From Allomuricauda sp. CAU 1633 (GTDB taxonomy: Bacteria; Bacteroidota; Bacteroidia; Flavobacteriales; Flavobacteriaceae), in the NCBI RefSeq assembly GCF_017313225.1, contig NZ_JAFLNE010000011.1, positions 20,656-84,655 of the forward strand: DNA of 64,000 nt. Direction: 5' to 3'. The position numbers and the translations under genes were made by a program. The notes under the pieces were generated by a model. It did no database searches, was not told where the DNA came from, and saw nothing but the letters and a program-made list of their open reading frames with translations. Below are positions 1 through 8,494 of the stretch, one piece after another (position 1 is the first letter of the stretch; the number at the start of each line of letters is the position of its first letter).

Positions 1-345
1 CCAATACGCCCAATACATCAGTCCAAATTGCAAGGGAATTCGAAGCACAAGAATCCATTTGGGAATTCCAGCCGAGGCTTTTTCGCCCGAAAGCATGTAA
101 AAATGGACTAACAGGAATACGATCAGCATTAAAATGATTCCGTAGATGCTAAGGTTCCTTGTTTCCTTAAAGCACAGTCCAACTCCCAAAACAATTTCTG
201 CTACCCCGCTCAAAAAAACCAAAAGCTTATGATTGGGAAGGTAGCGGGGCATAATCCGCAAATACGCCTTCGGAAAAATAAAATGGGCCATGCCTGCAAC
301 CACGTACATGCCAGCCATCAGATACAAATGCCACGGAGTTTCCAT
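1..345 (-). CDS. DoxX-like small membrane protein, C-terminus cut by window edge
   Basis: An open frame of 115 codons runs from an ATG at 345 to the window edge without a stop, so the C-terminus is missing. The product starts METPWHLYLMAG and has several hydrophobic stretches: residues about 5-25, 43-60, 67-85 and 100-115. The pattern of short helices, with a small polar loop near residues 28-40 (Pro-Lys-Ala-Tyr, then Pro-Arg-Tyr-Leu-Pro), resembles the DoxX/DoxX-like family of four-helix inner-membrane proteins. Function in this family is mostly unassigned. It converges on nothing, and it lies downstream of htpG on the same strand, 64 bp away. Family call moderate; reading frame is certain over the visible part. 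Confidence 0.6.
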   Translation of the reverse strand, partial: METPWHLYLMAGMYVVAGMAHFIFPKAYLRIMPRYLPNHKLLVFLSGVAEIVLGVGLCFKETRNLSIYGIILMLIVFLLVHFYMLSGEKASAGIPKWILVLRIPLQFGLMYWAYW

Positions 346-409
346 AGCTTAAAAATAAGAAAGGCAGACCAAATTGGCCTACCTTTTCAATTCTATTTTC
401 TTGTGACCC

Positions 410-2296
410 TTATTTGATCATATCATAACTACGGGCAATGAACTTGGTCAATTCCTCACCTTTCAATAATCCTTTTGACAAACGAGCCAAATCCAACGAT
501 TGATTGATCAAACGTTCCCTTTTTTTAGCCGTTTTGGTGTTCAATATCTCGCTTACCAATTCGTGATTGGTGTTTACAATAAGATTGTACATATCGGGCA
601 TATTGCCCATACCGAACATACCACCTCCACCGGTGCGTTGCATTTCCTTCATTCGGCGCATAAACTCTGGTTCAGTAATAATAAAAGGGGATGCGCTGCT
701 TTCCATGGCTTCCATTTGAATGGTATAGCCCCGGTCTTTCACGACTTCCTCAATTTCACCCTTCAAGGTTTCTTTTTCCTCGTCAGAAAGTTTGGAAATG
801 GCGGTATCTTCTTTCTTGATAAGATTATCAATATGGTCTGAATCTACCCGTACAAAAGAGAGGTTTTCTTTAGAGGTCTCCAATTTTTGAAGCAAGTGGG
901 GCACAATGGGTGAATCCATCAATAAGATTTCATAGCCTTTGGCTTTGGCGGCTTCAATATAGCTGTGCTGCGCCTCTTGGTCCGAAGCGTACAACACCAC
1001 CAATTTGTCATCCTTGTCAGTTTGGGTATCCTTGATTTTGGCCTCCAACTCTTCAAAAGTGAAGTATTTGTTGTCCACCGTTGGATAAAGGGCAAACTTA
1101 TCAGCTTTTTCAAAGAACTTTTCTTCGGAAAGCATACCGTATTCAATCACCACTTTGATGTCGTTCCACTTTTGCTCAAAATCCTCTCTATTGTTTTTGA
1201 AAAGCGAATTCAACTTATCGGCGACCTTTCTGGTAATGTAGGATGAAATTTTCTTTACCGCACCATCAGCCTGAAGATATGACCGGGAAACATTCAAAGG
1301 AATGTCTGGTGAATCGATGACTCCACGTAACATGGTCAAGAATTCGGGAACAATACCTTCTACGTTATCGGTTACAAATACCTGGTTTTGGTACAGCTGT
1401 ATTCTATCTTTTTGAATGTTGAGGTTGTTGGTCAACTTGGGGAAATACAGAATACCCGTTAAGTTGAAGGGATAGTCCACATTAAGATGAATGTGGAACA
1501 AGGGCTCTTCAAACTGCATTGGATAGAGTTCCCTATAAAATTGTTTGTAATCATCGTCCTCTAAATCAGCGGGTTGCTTGGTCCAAGCTGGGTTGGGATT
1601 GTTGATGATGTCATCCACCTCTTTGGTCGGAGCAGGGTCTTCCTCTTTGGCGCCCTCCGGTTTTGGCAAGGTTTCCGTTTTTGTACCAAATTTGATGGGA
1701 ATGGGCATGAACTTGTTGTATTTGGTCAACAGTTCACGGATTTTGGAATCCTCCAAAAACTCCGTGGAGTCTTCCGCAACGTGAAGAATAATTTCGGTAC
1801 CCCTGTCTTTTTTCTTGGCTTCTTTTAGGGTGAATTCTGGTGACCCGTCACAAATCCAGTGCACGGCTGGCTCATCCTTAAAACTTTTGGTAATGATTTC
1901 CACTTTTTCGGCCACCATAAAGGCTGAGTAGAAACCGAGACCAAAATGCCCAATGATTCCGGCATCTTTGCCAGCATCCTTGTATTTGTCCAAGAATTCC
2001 TCTGCACCGGAAAAGGCCACCTCATTGATGTACTTTTTTACCTCCTCTTCGGTCATCCCGATACCTTGGTCTGTAATATGGATGCGTTTTTTATTCGTAT
2101 CCACCTTCACCTCAATAATAGGATTTCCATATTCAACTGTGGCCTCGCCAATGGAAGTTAGGTGCTTTAGTTTTAAGGTTGCATCTGTAGCATTTGATAT
2201 CAATTCCCTTAAAAATATTTCATGATCACTGTACAAAAACTTCTTGATCAAGGGAAAAATGTTCTCTACGGAAACATTGATTTTACCTGTTGCCAT
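410..2296 (-). CDS. htpG: Molecular chaperone HtpG (Hsp90 family)
   Basis: This is an ATP-dependent cytosolic Hsp90 chaperone that remodels stressed or immature client proteins. The 628-residue length is typical. The N-terminal GHKL ATPase domain shows the Glu31-Leu-Ile-Ser-Asn35-Ala-Thr-Asp38 helix (the usual residue at position 37 is Ser; Thr here), DQGIGM near residue 76 and GHFGLGFYSAFMV near residue 115, which closes the nucleotide lid. An acidic/Pro-rich stretch near residues 215-235 marks the linker to the middle domain, and a Met/Gly-rich segment near residue 565 lies in the C-terminal dimerisation part. The ATG at 2296 is the natural start. The upstream region holds repeated CTGACA motifs that may be a stress operator. 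Confidence 0.97.
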   Translation of the reverse strand: MATGKINVSVENIFPLIKKFLYSDHEIFLRELISNATDATLKLKHLTSIGEATVEYGNPIIEVKVDTNKKRIHITDQGIGMTEEEVKKYINEVAFSGAEEFLDKYKDAGKDAGIIGHFGLGFYSAFMVAEKVEIITKSFKDEPAVHWICDGSPEFTLKEAKKKDRGTEIILHVAEDSTEFLEDSKIRELLTKYNKFMPIPIKFGTKTETLPKPEGAKEEDPAPTKEVDDIINNPNPAWTKQPADLEDDDYKQFYRELYPMQFEEPLFHIHLNVDYPFNLTGILYFPKLTNNLNIQKDRIQLYQNQVFVTDNVEGIVPEFLTMLRGVIDSPDIPLNVSRSYLQADGAVKKISSYITRKVADKLNSLFKNNREDFEQKWNDIKVVIEYGMLSEEKFFEKADKFALYPTVDNKYFTFEELEAKIKDTQTDKDDKLVVLYASDQEAQHSYIEAAKAKGYEILLMDSPIVPHLLQKLETSKENLSFVRVDSDHIDNLIKKEDTAISKLSDEEKETLKGEIEEVVKDRGYTIQMEAMESSASPFIITEPEFMRRMKEMQRTGGGGMFGMGNMPDMYNLIVNTNHELVSEILNTKTAKKRERLINQSLDLARLSKGLLKGEELTKFIARSYDMIK

Positions 2297-2348
2297 GGTG
2301 TATATAGTTTTTTATACCCTTCACGACAAAAAAAATACCATAGTTACA

Positions 2349-2371
2349 AAGCTGACAAACTGACACAGCTT
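2349..2371 (-). promoter_or_regulatory. Candidate operator upstream of htpG (CTGACA repeats inside an inverted repeat)
   Basis: The sequence contains two direct CTGACA copies (2352-2357 and 2360-2365), bracketed by the inverted arms AAGCTG (2349-2354) and CAGCTT (2366-2371). It sits 53-75 bp before the htpG start on the template side expected for a promoter. No canonical TAnnTTTG box is seen, only an A/T run at 2327-2337. A heat-shock control role is inferred from position alone. Confidence 0.4.
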
Positions 2372-2407
2372 CCCACTTTTAACATCAAAATGCAAACTTT
2401 AACACAG

Positions 2408-2443
2408 TTTTGTTTATTCTTTTTTTCAAAATGATAAACAAAA
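2408..2443. repeat. 10-bp inverted repeat TTTTGTTTAT / ATAAACAAAA
   Basis: Perfect 10-bp arms lie at 2408-2417 and 2434-2443, separated by 16 bp. A third, direct copy of the core TTTGTTTATT occurs at 2503-2512. The arms fall in the divergent region between htpG and the candidate small RNA, so they could bind a regulator. The composition is very AT-rich, and chance cannot be excluded. Confidence 0.4.
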
Positions 2444-2447
2444 TTCG

Positions 2448-2565
2448 TATATTTATAGTGTTATAGGAGAAATTGCTATGAAATAGTTCAACACTATAAC
2501 AGTTTGTTTATTTATTGGTTAGGTTGTTGAAAATGCACTTTCGCCTGAAAGTGCATTTTCTTTTT
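2448..2565 (+). ncRNA. Candidate small RNA or attenuated leader ahead of the FabH-type gene
   Basis: A strong intrinsic terminator at 2529-2565 points rightwards, yet no gene on the + strand ends before it; htpG runs the other way. A short transcript must therefore begin after about 2300. A TAtaTTTa box at 2448-2455 is a possible -7 element. The interval also holds perfect 9-bp arms TATAGTGTT (2454-2462) and AACACTATA (2490-2498). Between the arms are an AGGAG (2465-2469) and a two-codon frame ATG-AAA-TAG (2478-2486). It is either an independent sRNA or a leader with an attenuator for the ketosynthase gene at 2700. If the -7 box is real, transcription starts near 2461 and the left arm would be operator rather than RNA. 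Confidence 0.5.
2529..2565 (+). terminator. Intrinsic terminator with 14-bp perfect stem
   Basis: Arms GAAAATGCACTTTC (2529-2542) and GAAAGTGCATTTTC (2547-2560) pair perfectly around a GCCT loop. They are followed by TTTTT on the + strand only, and the reverse strand lacks a T tract, so direction is clear. Confidence 0.85.
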
Positions 2566-2699
2566 GTAATTGTATGCATCATGGGTAATGTAGAAAAAGT
2601 TTATTTTGTTAATAAATAGGCAGTTCTTTGGATATATTTTTTACTTTTCCCTTCAAAAACACTTTGTTTTTTCAATAATTAGTATTTAATCAGAAAGTA

Positions 2700-3713
2700 A
2701 TGTACAATTCAAGAATATCGGGTTTAGGGTTTTATGTTCCTGACAATGTGGTCACCAATGATGACTTGTCCAAAGTAATGGACACCAATGATGAGTGGAT
2801 TCAGGAGCGTACTGGAATCAAAGAGCGACGCCATGTGGTAAAGGGTACCGATACCACTACAAGCATGGGGGTAAAAGCGGCTCAAAAGGCCATTGAACGC
2901 GCGGGCATTGATAAAAATGATATTGACTTTATTGTCTTTGCCACACTAAGCCCTGACTACTATTTTCCGGGCCCTGGTGTTCTGGTACAACGCGATTTGG
3001 GACTTAAAACCGTAGGGGCGTTGGATATTCGCAACCAGTGTTCCGGTTTTGTGTATGGTATCTCCGTAGCCGACCAGTATATTAAAAGTGGTATGTACAA
3101 AAATGTACTTGTAATTGGGTCGGAGCTTCATTCCCACGGATTGGATATGACCACAAGGGGTAGAGGCGTATCGGTCATTTTTGGCGATGGCGCCGGTGCC
3201 GCTGTTGTAACGCGGGAGGAAGATACATCCAAAGGAATCTTATCAACCCATTTACATTCAGAAGGAGAGCATGCCGAAGAACTTTCCCTCATTGCTCCGG
3301 GAATGGGAAAAAGGTGGGTGACGGATATTATCGCAGATGCTGATTCAGGTACGGAGGATACTTCTTATTTTCCCTATATGAACGGACAATTTGTGTTTAA
3401 AAATGCTGTGGTTCGCTTTAGTGAGGTAATTATGGAAGGATTGCAGACCAATAATTTGGGTCCACAGGACATTGATATGTTGATTCCCCATCAAGCCAAT
3501 TTGCGTATCTCCCAATTCATTCAGAAAAAATTTGGACTGTCTGATGACCAAGTGTTCAATAATATTATGAATTATGGCAATACCACGGCAGCATCCATCC
3601 CAATTGCACTGACTGAAGCCTGGGAGCAAGGAAAGATAAAAGAAGGAGATTTAGTGGTTCTTGCTGCTTTTGGTAGTGGTTTCACTTGGGGCAGTGCCAT
3701 AATTAGGTGGTAA
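2700..3713 (+). CDS. Beta-ketoacyl-ACP synthase III family protein (FabH-like)
   Basis: The protein belongs to the thiolase-fold KAS III family, which condenses an acyl-CoA starter with malonyl-ACP to begin fatty-acid (or polyketide-like) synthesis. The catalytic triad is intact: Cys114 in NQCSGF, His264 in IPHQAN and Asn294 in NYGNTT. The 337-residue length fits the family. It stands alone rather than in a fab cluster, so it may be a second paralogue with specialised starter choice rather than the housekeeping fabH. I therefore give no symbol. The start at 2700 gives the standard MYNSRISGLGFYVP N-terminus. Transcription may depend on read-through of the terminator at 2529-2565. Confidence 0.9.
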   Translation: MYNSRISGLGFYVPDNVVTNDDLSKVMDTNDEWIQERTGIKERRHVVKGTDTTTSMGVKAAQKAIERAGIDKNDIDFIVFATLSPDYYFPGPGVLVQRDLGLKTVGALDIRNQCSGFVYGISVADQYIKSGMYKNVLVIGSELHSHGLDMTTRGRGVSVIFGDGAGAAVVTREEDTSKGILSTHLHSEGEHAEELSLIAPGMGKRWVTDIIADADSGTEDTSYFPYMNGQFVFKNAVVRFSEVIMEGLQTNNLGPQDIDMLIPHQANLRISQFIQKKFGLSDDQVFNNIMNYGNTTAASIPIALTEAWEQGKIKEGDLVVLAAFGSGFTWGSAIIRW

Positions 3714-3734
3714 TTCCTAAAAAGCAAAATAAAC

Positions 3735-3770
3735 AAAGCCCCGACCTTTTTTAAGACCGGGGCTTTTCAT
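3735..3770. terminator. Bidirectional intrinsic terminator
   Basis: Arms AAAGCCCCG (3735-3743) and CGGGGCTTT (3758-3766) are followed by T-rich sequence on both strands. It lies between the convergent ketosynthase and receptor genes and can serve both. Confidence 0.8.
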
Positions 3771-3825
3771 TGTTACGCTTGCCAACTAACCAACCAACAC
3801 TCGGGCAAAGCGCACCAATTCTTTA

Positions 3826-6276
3826 TTATAATATTCCTCCACTGGATTGCTTGGTTCTGTCATCTCTTCGTTTACGTTGCTTGGCGCGATTCTTTCCACT
3901 TCCAAAGCGATAGGAAAGGCCTACATAGACATTATTGCTTTCCCAGTTGAATCCTCCCGCTTGCTCATACGGCTGATCTGCTTTGAAGGCAAAACGCATG
4001 GTGTTGAAAATGTCATTGTAATTAAAACTGATGGTTCCATTCCCTTCATCAAAGCTGTAGCGAGCTCCCATGTTTACAAAATACATAGGCTCAGCATTAA
4101 ACTGTATGGTTCGGTTTTTTCCACGATAAAAACCGAATGCTTGAAGCGTTAACTTCTTGGTCACGGTAAAACTGTTGTTCATACGGAGATTCCATGCGGT
4201 GTTGTCCACTTGCACGCTTTCCTCAACAATGTCATCTTCAGTAGGGTTGGGTACATTCCCAGGGACACTTTCCGTGATACCTCGATTGGTTTGCGAGAAC
4301 ATATCAAAACTTCCGTTGATATTCCACCATTTTGTGGGGCGGTAATTGCTGGACAACTCAAAACCATAGGCAGAGGTCTTAGCAAAGTTGTCAAACGTCA
4401 ATATAATCTTGTTGAAATCCAATCGGTCTATGTACACGGCTCGGTTGATTTCATCCTTGATACTTCGGTAAAAAACACCTGCTGTTATGCTTCCGTTTTT
4501 GATACGGCGTGTATAGTTAGCTTCATAGGAATTGGTAAACTGAGGCACCAAATTTGGATTTCCGAAGGAAGAAATCAGTGGGGTGGCAAATTCCCGGATA
4601 GGATTTACCTGTTCAAGCCCCGGTCTGTCCACCCTTCTACTATAGCTCACCTGCAATTGATCCTTTTCATTGGGGCTATAGGTCACAAATGCTGATGGGT
4701 ACACTTCAGTATATTTATCGGTAAAAGACCTAATGTTGTTGGTATCCGCAGTAACCTCAACATCCTCTATACGGACTCCCATTTGATAGGACCATTTTTG
4801 ATAGGATTGACTAAAAGTTGCATAGGCAGAGTAGATGTCCATGGCATATACAAAGTTGGTGTTGGGAGTAGGTACCAAGTTGCCCCCAGAATTGAAGGAA
4901 AATCCGGTGGACGAATAGTCAACATCAGTTTCAAAATTCCGGGATTCAATTCCAATTTCCAGTTTTGATATGCTGTCCAAGGGATTCACATAATCCAAAT
5001 TGGCAATAGTCTGAGTGCGCTCCGTATCCACAAAGTCCATGTAATTGGGGTAGAGACTTGCGCCAACAGATCTAAAATCGGCATCTTGACCGCTTTCAAA
5101 ACGATTGTGGTCCACTTCCAATTCTATGTTGTGCCCTTCTTTGTTGAAGTCCAGTTTGTAATCAAAATTGTATTGTTCGCTACGGTTGTCAGAGATGTCA
5201 CCAAAGAATTGGGTCACATTTCTGGAAGCATCCGTATTGTAGGTAACTTGGGTTTCGCCAGTACCAGAACCATCAAAAATATTTTGGTTGGTAAAGAAAG
5301 AAATGGTGTTCTTATCATTTAGGTAAAAGTCCACCCCCAATTTGTAAAGATGTGATTTGTTGTTGTTGAAGAAATCGAACTCTTGGAGCGAGTTTTCATC
5401 AGTTCTAAATATGGTTCCATCATTCACATACTTCCCTATGTTATTGCCATAGTTTCCATAAAAATTGAATTTTCCATTGCGGTAATTCAAATCGATGGAA
5501 CTGTTAAACTTGGCCTCAATGCCTTTGGTCAAACCCAGATTTACGTTTCCGTTAAAACCAATATTGGCATTTTTGTGCAATACTATATTGATGATGCCAC
5601 TCATGCCCTCCGGATTGTATTTAGCGGAAGGATTGGTAATCAATTCAATGGATTTAATGGAGGTTGATGGAATCTGGCGTAGTAATTGGGCCACCGGAAC
5701 ATTGGATAGTTTTCCATCTACCATGACCCGCACATTGGAATTTCCGCGAAGGGTAATGTCCCCAGTTTGGGAATCCACGTTAACCGAAGGAATATTGTTC
5801 ATAATATCGGAGGCGGTTGCCCCGGCCGTAGTGAGGTCCTTCCCTACGTTAATGACTTTGCGGTCCACGCGCTGTTCAATGGTGGTACGCTCGGCCACCA
5901 CTTCAACTTCGTCCAGTTCCCGGGTTTCCTCTTCCAAGGTAATGGTTCCCAAATCTTGGTTTCTGTTGTTTTTATTGATGACCAATTCTTGGGAATAGGT
6001 CTTGTAGCCAATAAATTGAACTTCAAGAATAAAAGAACCATCGGGCAATTTTTTGATTTCAAAACTTCCATCGTCTTCTGTGATTCCACCTGTAATGGTT
6101 TCAGTACCATTTTCAGATTTGATGACAATGGCCGCATAAGCAACAGGTTGTTGCAAGGTGTTGTCTACAACGGTTCCAGAGATGGAGCCCAAGGCAGTTT
6201 CCGGTTCGTTGTTGTTTGCAAAATTTGATTGAATGCTGCACAAGAAGAGTGCAACAACTAAGAAAAGCTTCTTCAT
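3826..6276 (-). CDS. Outer-membrane beta-barrel receptor with CarboxypepD_reg and plug domains
   Basis: The 816-residue protein has an N-terminal signal peptide (about residues 1-20). A CarboxypepD_reg-like Ig fold follows at about 30-115, beginning GSISGTVVD and containing the typical GGITEDDGSFEI and QFIGYKTYSQEL strands. A TonB-type plug comes next, about 125-240, with DIMNNIPSVNVD, LRGNSNVRVMVDG and the NPSAKYNPEGMSGIINI box. The rest is a long aromatic-rich barrel like the Outer membrane protein beta-barrel family (PF14905 as I recall). Such proteins take up or export unknown ligands at the outer membrane. No SusD-like partner is adjacent, so a polysaccharide locus is not indicated. The tail is unusually basic (Lys/Arg-rich last 25 residues), after the last barrel strand. 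Confidence 0.88.
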   Translation of the reverse strand: MKKLFLVVALFLCSIQSNFANNNEPETALGSISGTVVDNTLQQPVAYAAIVIKSENGTETITGGITEDDGSFEIKKLPDGSFILEVQFIGYKTYSQELVINKNNRNQDLGTITLEEETRELDEVEVVAERTTIEQRVDRKVINVGKDLTTAGATASDIMNNIPSVNVDSQTGDITLRGNSNVRVMVDGKLSNVPVAQLLRQIPSTSIKSIELITNPSAKYNPEGMSGIINIVLHKNANIGFNGNVNLGLTKGIEAKFNSSIDLNYRNGKFNFYGNYGNNIGKYVNDGTIFRTDENSLQEFDFFNNNKSHLYKLGVDFYLNDKNTISFFTNQNIFDGSGTGETQVTYNTDASRNVTQFFGDISDNRSEQYNFDYKLDFNKEGHNIELEVDHNRFESGQDADFRSVGASLYPNYMDFVDTERTQTIANLDYVNPLDSISKLEIGIESRNFETDVDYSSTGFSFNSGGNLVPTPNTNFVYAMDIYSAYATFSQSYQKWSYQMGVRIEDVEVTADTNNIRSFTDKYTEVYPSAFVTYSPNEKDQLQVSYSRRVDRPGLEQVNPIREFATPLISSFGNPNLVPQFTNSYEANYTRRIKNGSITAGVFYRSIKDEINRAVYIDRLDFNKIILTFDNFAKTSAYGFELSSNYRPTKWWNINGSFDMFSQTNRGITESVPGNVPNPTEDDIVEESVQVDNTAWNLRMNNSFTVTKKLTLQAFGFYRGKNRTIQFNAEPMYFVNMGARYSFDEGNGTISFNYNDIFNTMRFAFKADQPYEQAGGFNWESNNVYVGLSYRFGSGKNRAKQRKRRDDRTKQSSGGIL

Positions 6277-6424
6277 GAGTTGTTCGTTTTTGATTAGATT
6301 GATGATACCTACAAGACGTGCATCTATAAAAAATGTTACAGGCTAATCTGATTTTAACATTTGAAGGCTGTCCGGTAAGGTTATGGGTTTAAAACGAACC
6401 AATAGGGTGTAGGACGGAAAAAAG

Positions 6425-6453
6425 AAACCCTGGCATACAAGATACCAGGGTTT
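6425..6453. terminator. Stem-loop in the 317-bp gap before the CoA-binding gene
   Basis: Perfect 9-bp arms AAACCCTGG (6425-6433) and CCAGGGTTT (6445-6453) enclose an 11-nt loop. T-rich sequence follows on the reverse strand and a shorter T run on the + strand. No gene ends near it: the receptor gene starts leftwards at 6276 and the next gene starts rightwards at 6594. It may therefore be an orphan terminator or an attenuator in the receptor leader. I see nothing else in 6277-6593. Confidence 0.5.
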
Positions 6454-6593
6454 TACATTGATAAGCTATACTAAACACTAACCATTAACTATAAAAAATA
6501 CAGTCTTACCAATGATAATATTTTACAGATAAAAGACGTCTTTTTTTTTAAATAGTTACAATCTTTATATCAGTTTAACACATAAATTAACAA

Positions 6594-6959
6594 ATGAATA
6601 CTACACTTGTTTTTGGGGCTTCTTCAAACCCGGGGAGATACAGTAATTTGGCAATTCGTAGATTGGTTGAAAACGACATTGCAACAGTCGCGTTCGGAGT
6701 AAGTGGGGGAACTGTATCTGGAGTGCAAATTAAAGACAACTTGGCTGAATTTCAAAATATTAACACCATAACCTTGTACCTAAACCCAAAAAATCAAAAA
6801 GAATACTACCAAAAGATAATCGACCTTAAACCCAAGAGGGTAATTTTTAATCCGGGCACAGAAAACCCTGAGTTTTACAAACTTCTTAAAAATGCAGGCA
6901 TTCAGGTGGAAGTGGCCTGTACGTTGGTGCTTTTGGCTACTGGGCAGTATTTGATGTAG
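6594..6959 (+). CDS. CoA-binding domain protein (YccU-like)
   Basis: This is a single Rossmann-like CoA_binding_2 domain of 121 residues, the usual length. The glycine-rich first strand reads TLVFGASSNPGRYSNLA, and the family's late motif appears as NPGTENPEFYKLLKNAGI, followed by the VEVACTLVLL end. Proteins of this family bind CoA and have been linked loosely to acyl-CoA or acetylation metabolism, but a defined reaction is not known. The gene converges on the symporter gene and overlaps it by 23 bp at the 3' end. Confidence 0.85.
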   Translation: MNTTLVFGASSNPGRYSNLAIRRLVENDIATVAFGVSGGTVSGVQIKDNLAEFQNINTITLYLNPKNQKEYYQKIIDLKPKRVIFNPGTENPEFYKLLKNAGIQVEVACTLVLLATGQYLM

Positions 6960-8418
6960 TCTTTCCCTTGCGTATCAACCATAGCCCTAAAAAGGTCAAT
7001 AACCCATTTAAGGGCAGAAGTTCGTACCCCATAACATACCCACCCAGATAGGAAGAAGGGATGTTGGCCACAAGAACAATGATGCCTACAGAAAGCACCG
7101 ATACCACCCAAACATAACGATCCCAGATTTGGTACTTGGTGAAAATACCAAAGGCGAACAATCCCAGTAAGGGGCCGTAGGTGTATCCTGCAACGGTCAG
7201 GAGGCTATCTATCACATTGCTGCTTAAAATGTATTTAAAGGCAATGATGACAATGACCAACATAATGCTCATGGCTACGTGGGTTTTTTTACGGATTTTC
7301 TTTTGTTCTTTCTCGCTTTTCTTTTCAACATTCAAGAAGTCCACACAAAAAGAAGTGGTCAATGAGGTCAGGGCACTATCCGCACTACTGTAGGCTGCTG
7401 CGATGAGCCCCAACATAAATGTAATGGCCAAAGTAAGCCCCAAGCCCCCGTTCAATGCAATTTCGGGAAAGAGTAAATCGGTTTTTGGTGTTCCATCCAT
7501 CAGAGGAATGCCTATTCCGTTTCGTTTGGCATAAATGAAGAGCAATACACCCAACAACATAAACATAAAAGTGACTGCCACCAGTACAAAACTGAAAGAG
7601 ACCATATTTTTTTGGGCATCTTTCAAGGATTTGCAAGTGAGGTTTTTTTGCATCATATCTTGGTCTAGTCCCGTCATACAAATGGTCACAAACATACCCC
7701 CCACAAAAGATTTAATAAAGTAGTTGCGATCCAAGAAGCTCTCCGTATTCAAAAAGGCATTGTAGTCTTTTAACTCATCCGAAGCTAAAAACTCCCCAAA
7801 ACTCCAACCCAATTCTCGGTTGATCAATACGATCGAAAGAATCACTGCTACAATCATAAAAAGGGTCTGGAGTGTATCCGTCCAAACAATGGTTTTGATA
7901 CCCCCACGGTTGGTATAGATCCAAATCAACAAAATGGAAATGACCACGGTAAACTCAAACCGAACCCCTAAGTCATCAAAGACAAACTGCTGCAATACAA
8001 TGGCCACTAAATATAGCCGGAAGGCCGCCCCCAAAACCCTCGACAAGAAAAAGAAAAATGCCCCTGTCTTATGACTGGTACTGCCAAAACGTTCCAAGAG
8101 GTATTCATAAATAGAGGTAACGTTCAATCGATAATAAAGCGGTAACAACACAAAAGCCACAACCATATACCCAAAAAGGTAGCCAATAACTACCTGCATA
8201 TAGTTAAATTGAGTGGCCTCTACCCAACCTGGAACCGATATAAATGTGACACCCGAAAGTGAAGCTCCAACCATACCAAAAGCGACCACGTACCAAGGCG
8301 ATTGCTTGCCAGCTTTAAAAAAATCTATGTTGGAATCGTTTTTTCCCGTAAAATAGGAGATCAGGATCAGTACCAAGAAATAAGCACCAATGAGCAAGAG
8401 AATTTGCGTCGCCGACAT
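6937..8418 (-). CDS. Sodium:solute symporter (SSS family)
   Basis: A 493-residue inner-membrane protein with about 13 hydrophobic segments beginning at residue 5. The SSS signature region is visible near residues 40-80 (AFGMVGASLSGVTFISVPG, which matches the first unwound helix that binds Na+ and substrate), with RVLGAAFRLYL near residue 125. The protein couples Na+ entry to uptake of an organic solute; the substrate cannot be read from sequence, and candidates include sugars, sialic acid and proline. It diverges from recR with a 76-bp intergenic region. Confidence 0.88.
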   Translation of the reverse strand: MSATQILLLIGAYFLVLILISYFTGKNDSNIDFFKAGKQSPWYVVAFGMVGASLSGVTFISVPGWVEATQFNYMQVVIGYLFGYMVVAFVLLPLYYRLNVTSIYEYLLERFGSTSHKTGAFFFFLSRVLGAAFRLYLVAIVLQQFVFDDLGVRFEFTVVISILLIWIYTNRGGIKTIVWTDTLQTLFMIVAVILSIVLINRELGWSFGEFLASDELKDYNAFLNTESFLDRNYFIKSFVGGMFVTICMTGLDQDMMQKNLTCKSLKDAQKNMVSFSFVLVAVTFMFMLLGVLLFIYAKRNGIGIPLMDGTPKTDLLFPEIALNGGLGLTLAITFMLGLIAAAYSSADSALTSLTTSFCVDFLNVEKKSEKEQKKIRKKTHVAMSIMLVIVIIAFKYILSSNVIDSLLTVAGYTYGPLLGLFAFGIFTKYQIWDRYVWVVSVLSVGIIVLVANIPSSYLGGYVMGYELLPLNGLLTFLGLWLIRKGKTTSNTAQ

Positions 8419-8470
8419 ATATGAAATTTGATTTGCAAAGTACGAAAGTAAATTGGTAAGTGTAAAATTG

Positions 8471-8478
8471 TAATTTTG
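8471..8478 (+). promoter_or_regulatory. -7 box TAATTTTG for recR
   Basis: Matches the Bacteroidota primary-sigma -7 consensus TAnnTTTG, 17 bp before the recR ATG. No TTG is found at the expected 19-21 bp upstream, so the -33 half is weak. Confidence 0.5.
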
Positions 8479-8494
8479 TGGGAGAATAAAGGAT

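Noticed and set aside
5495..5998. A 167-residue + strand frame under the receptor gene
   Set aside because: Antisense to the well-supported TonB-type receptor, with no family features.
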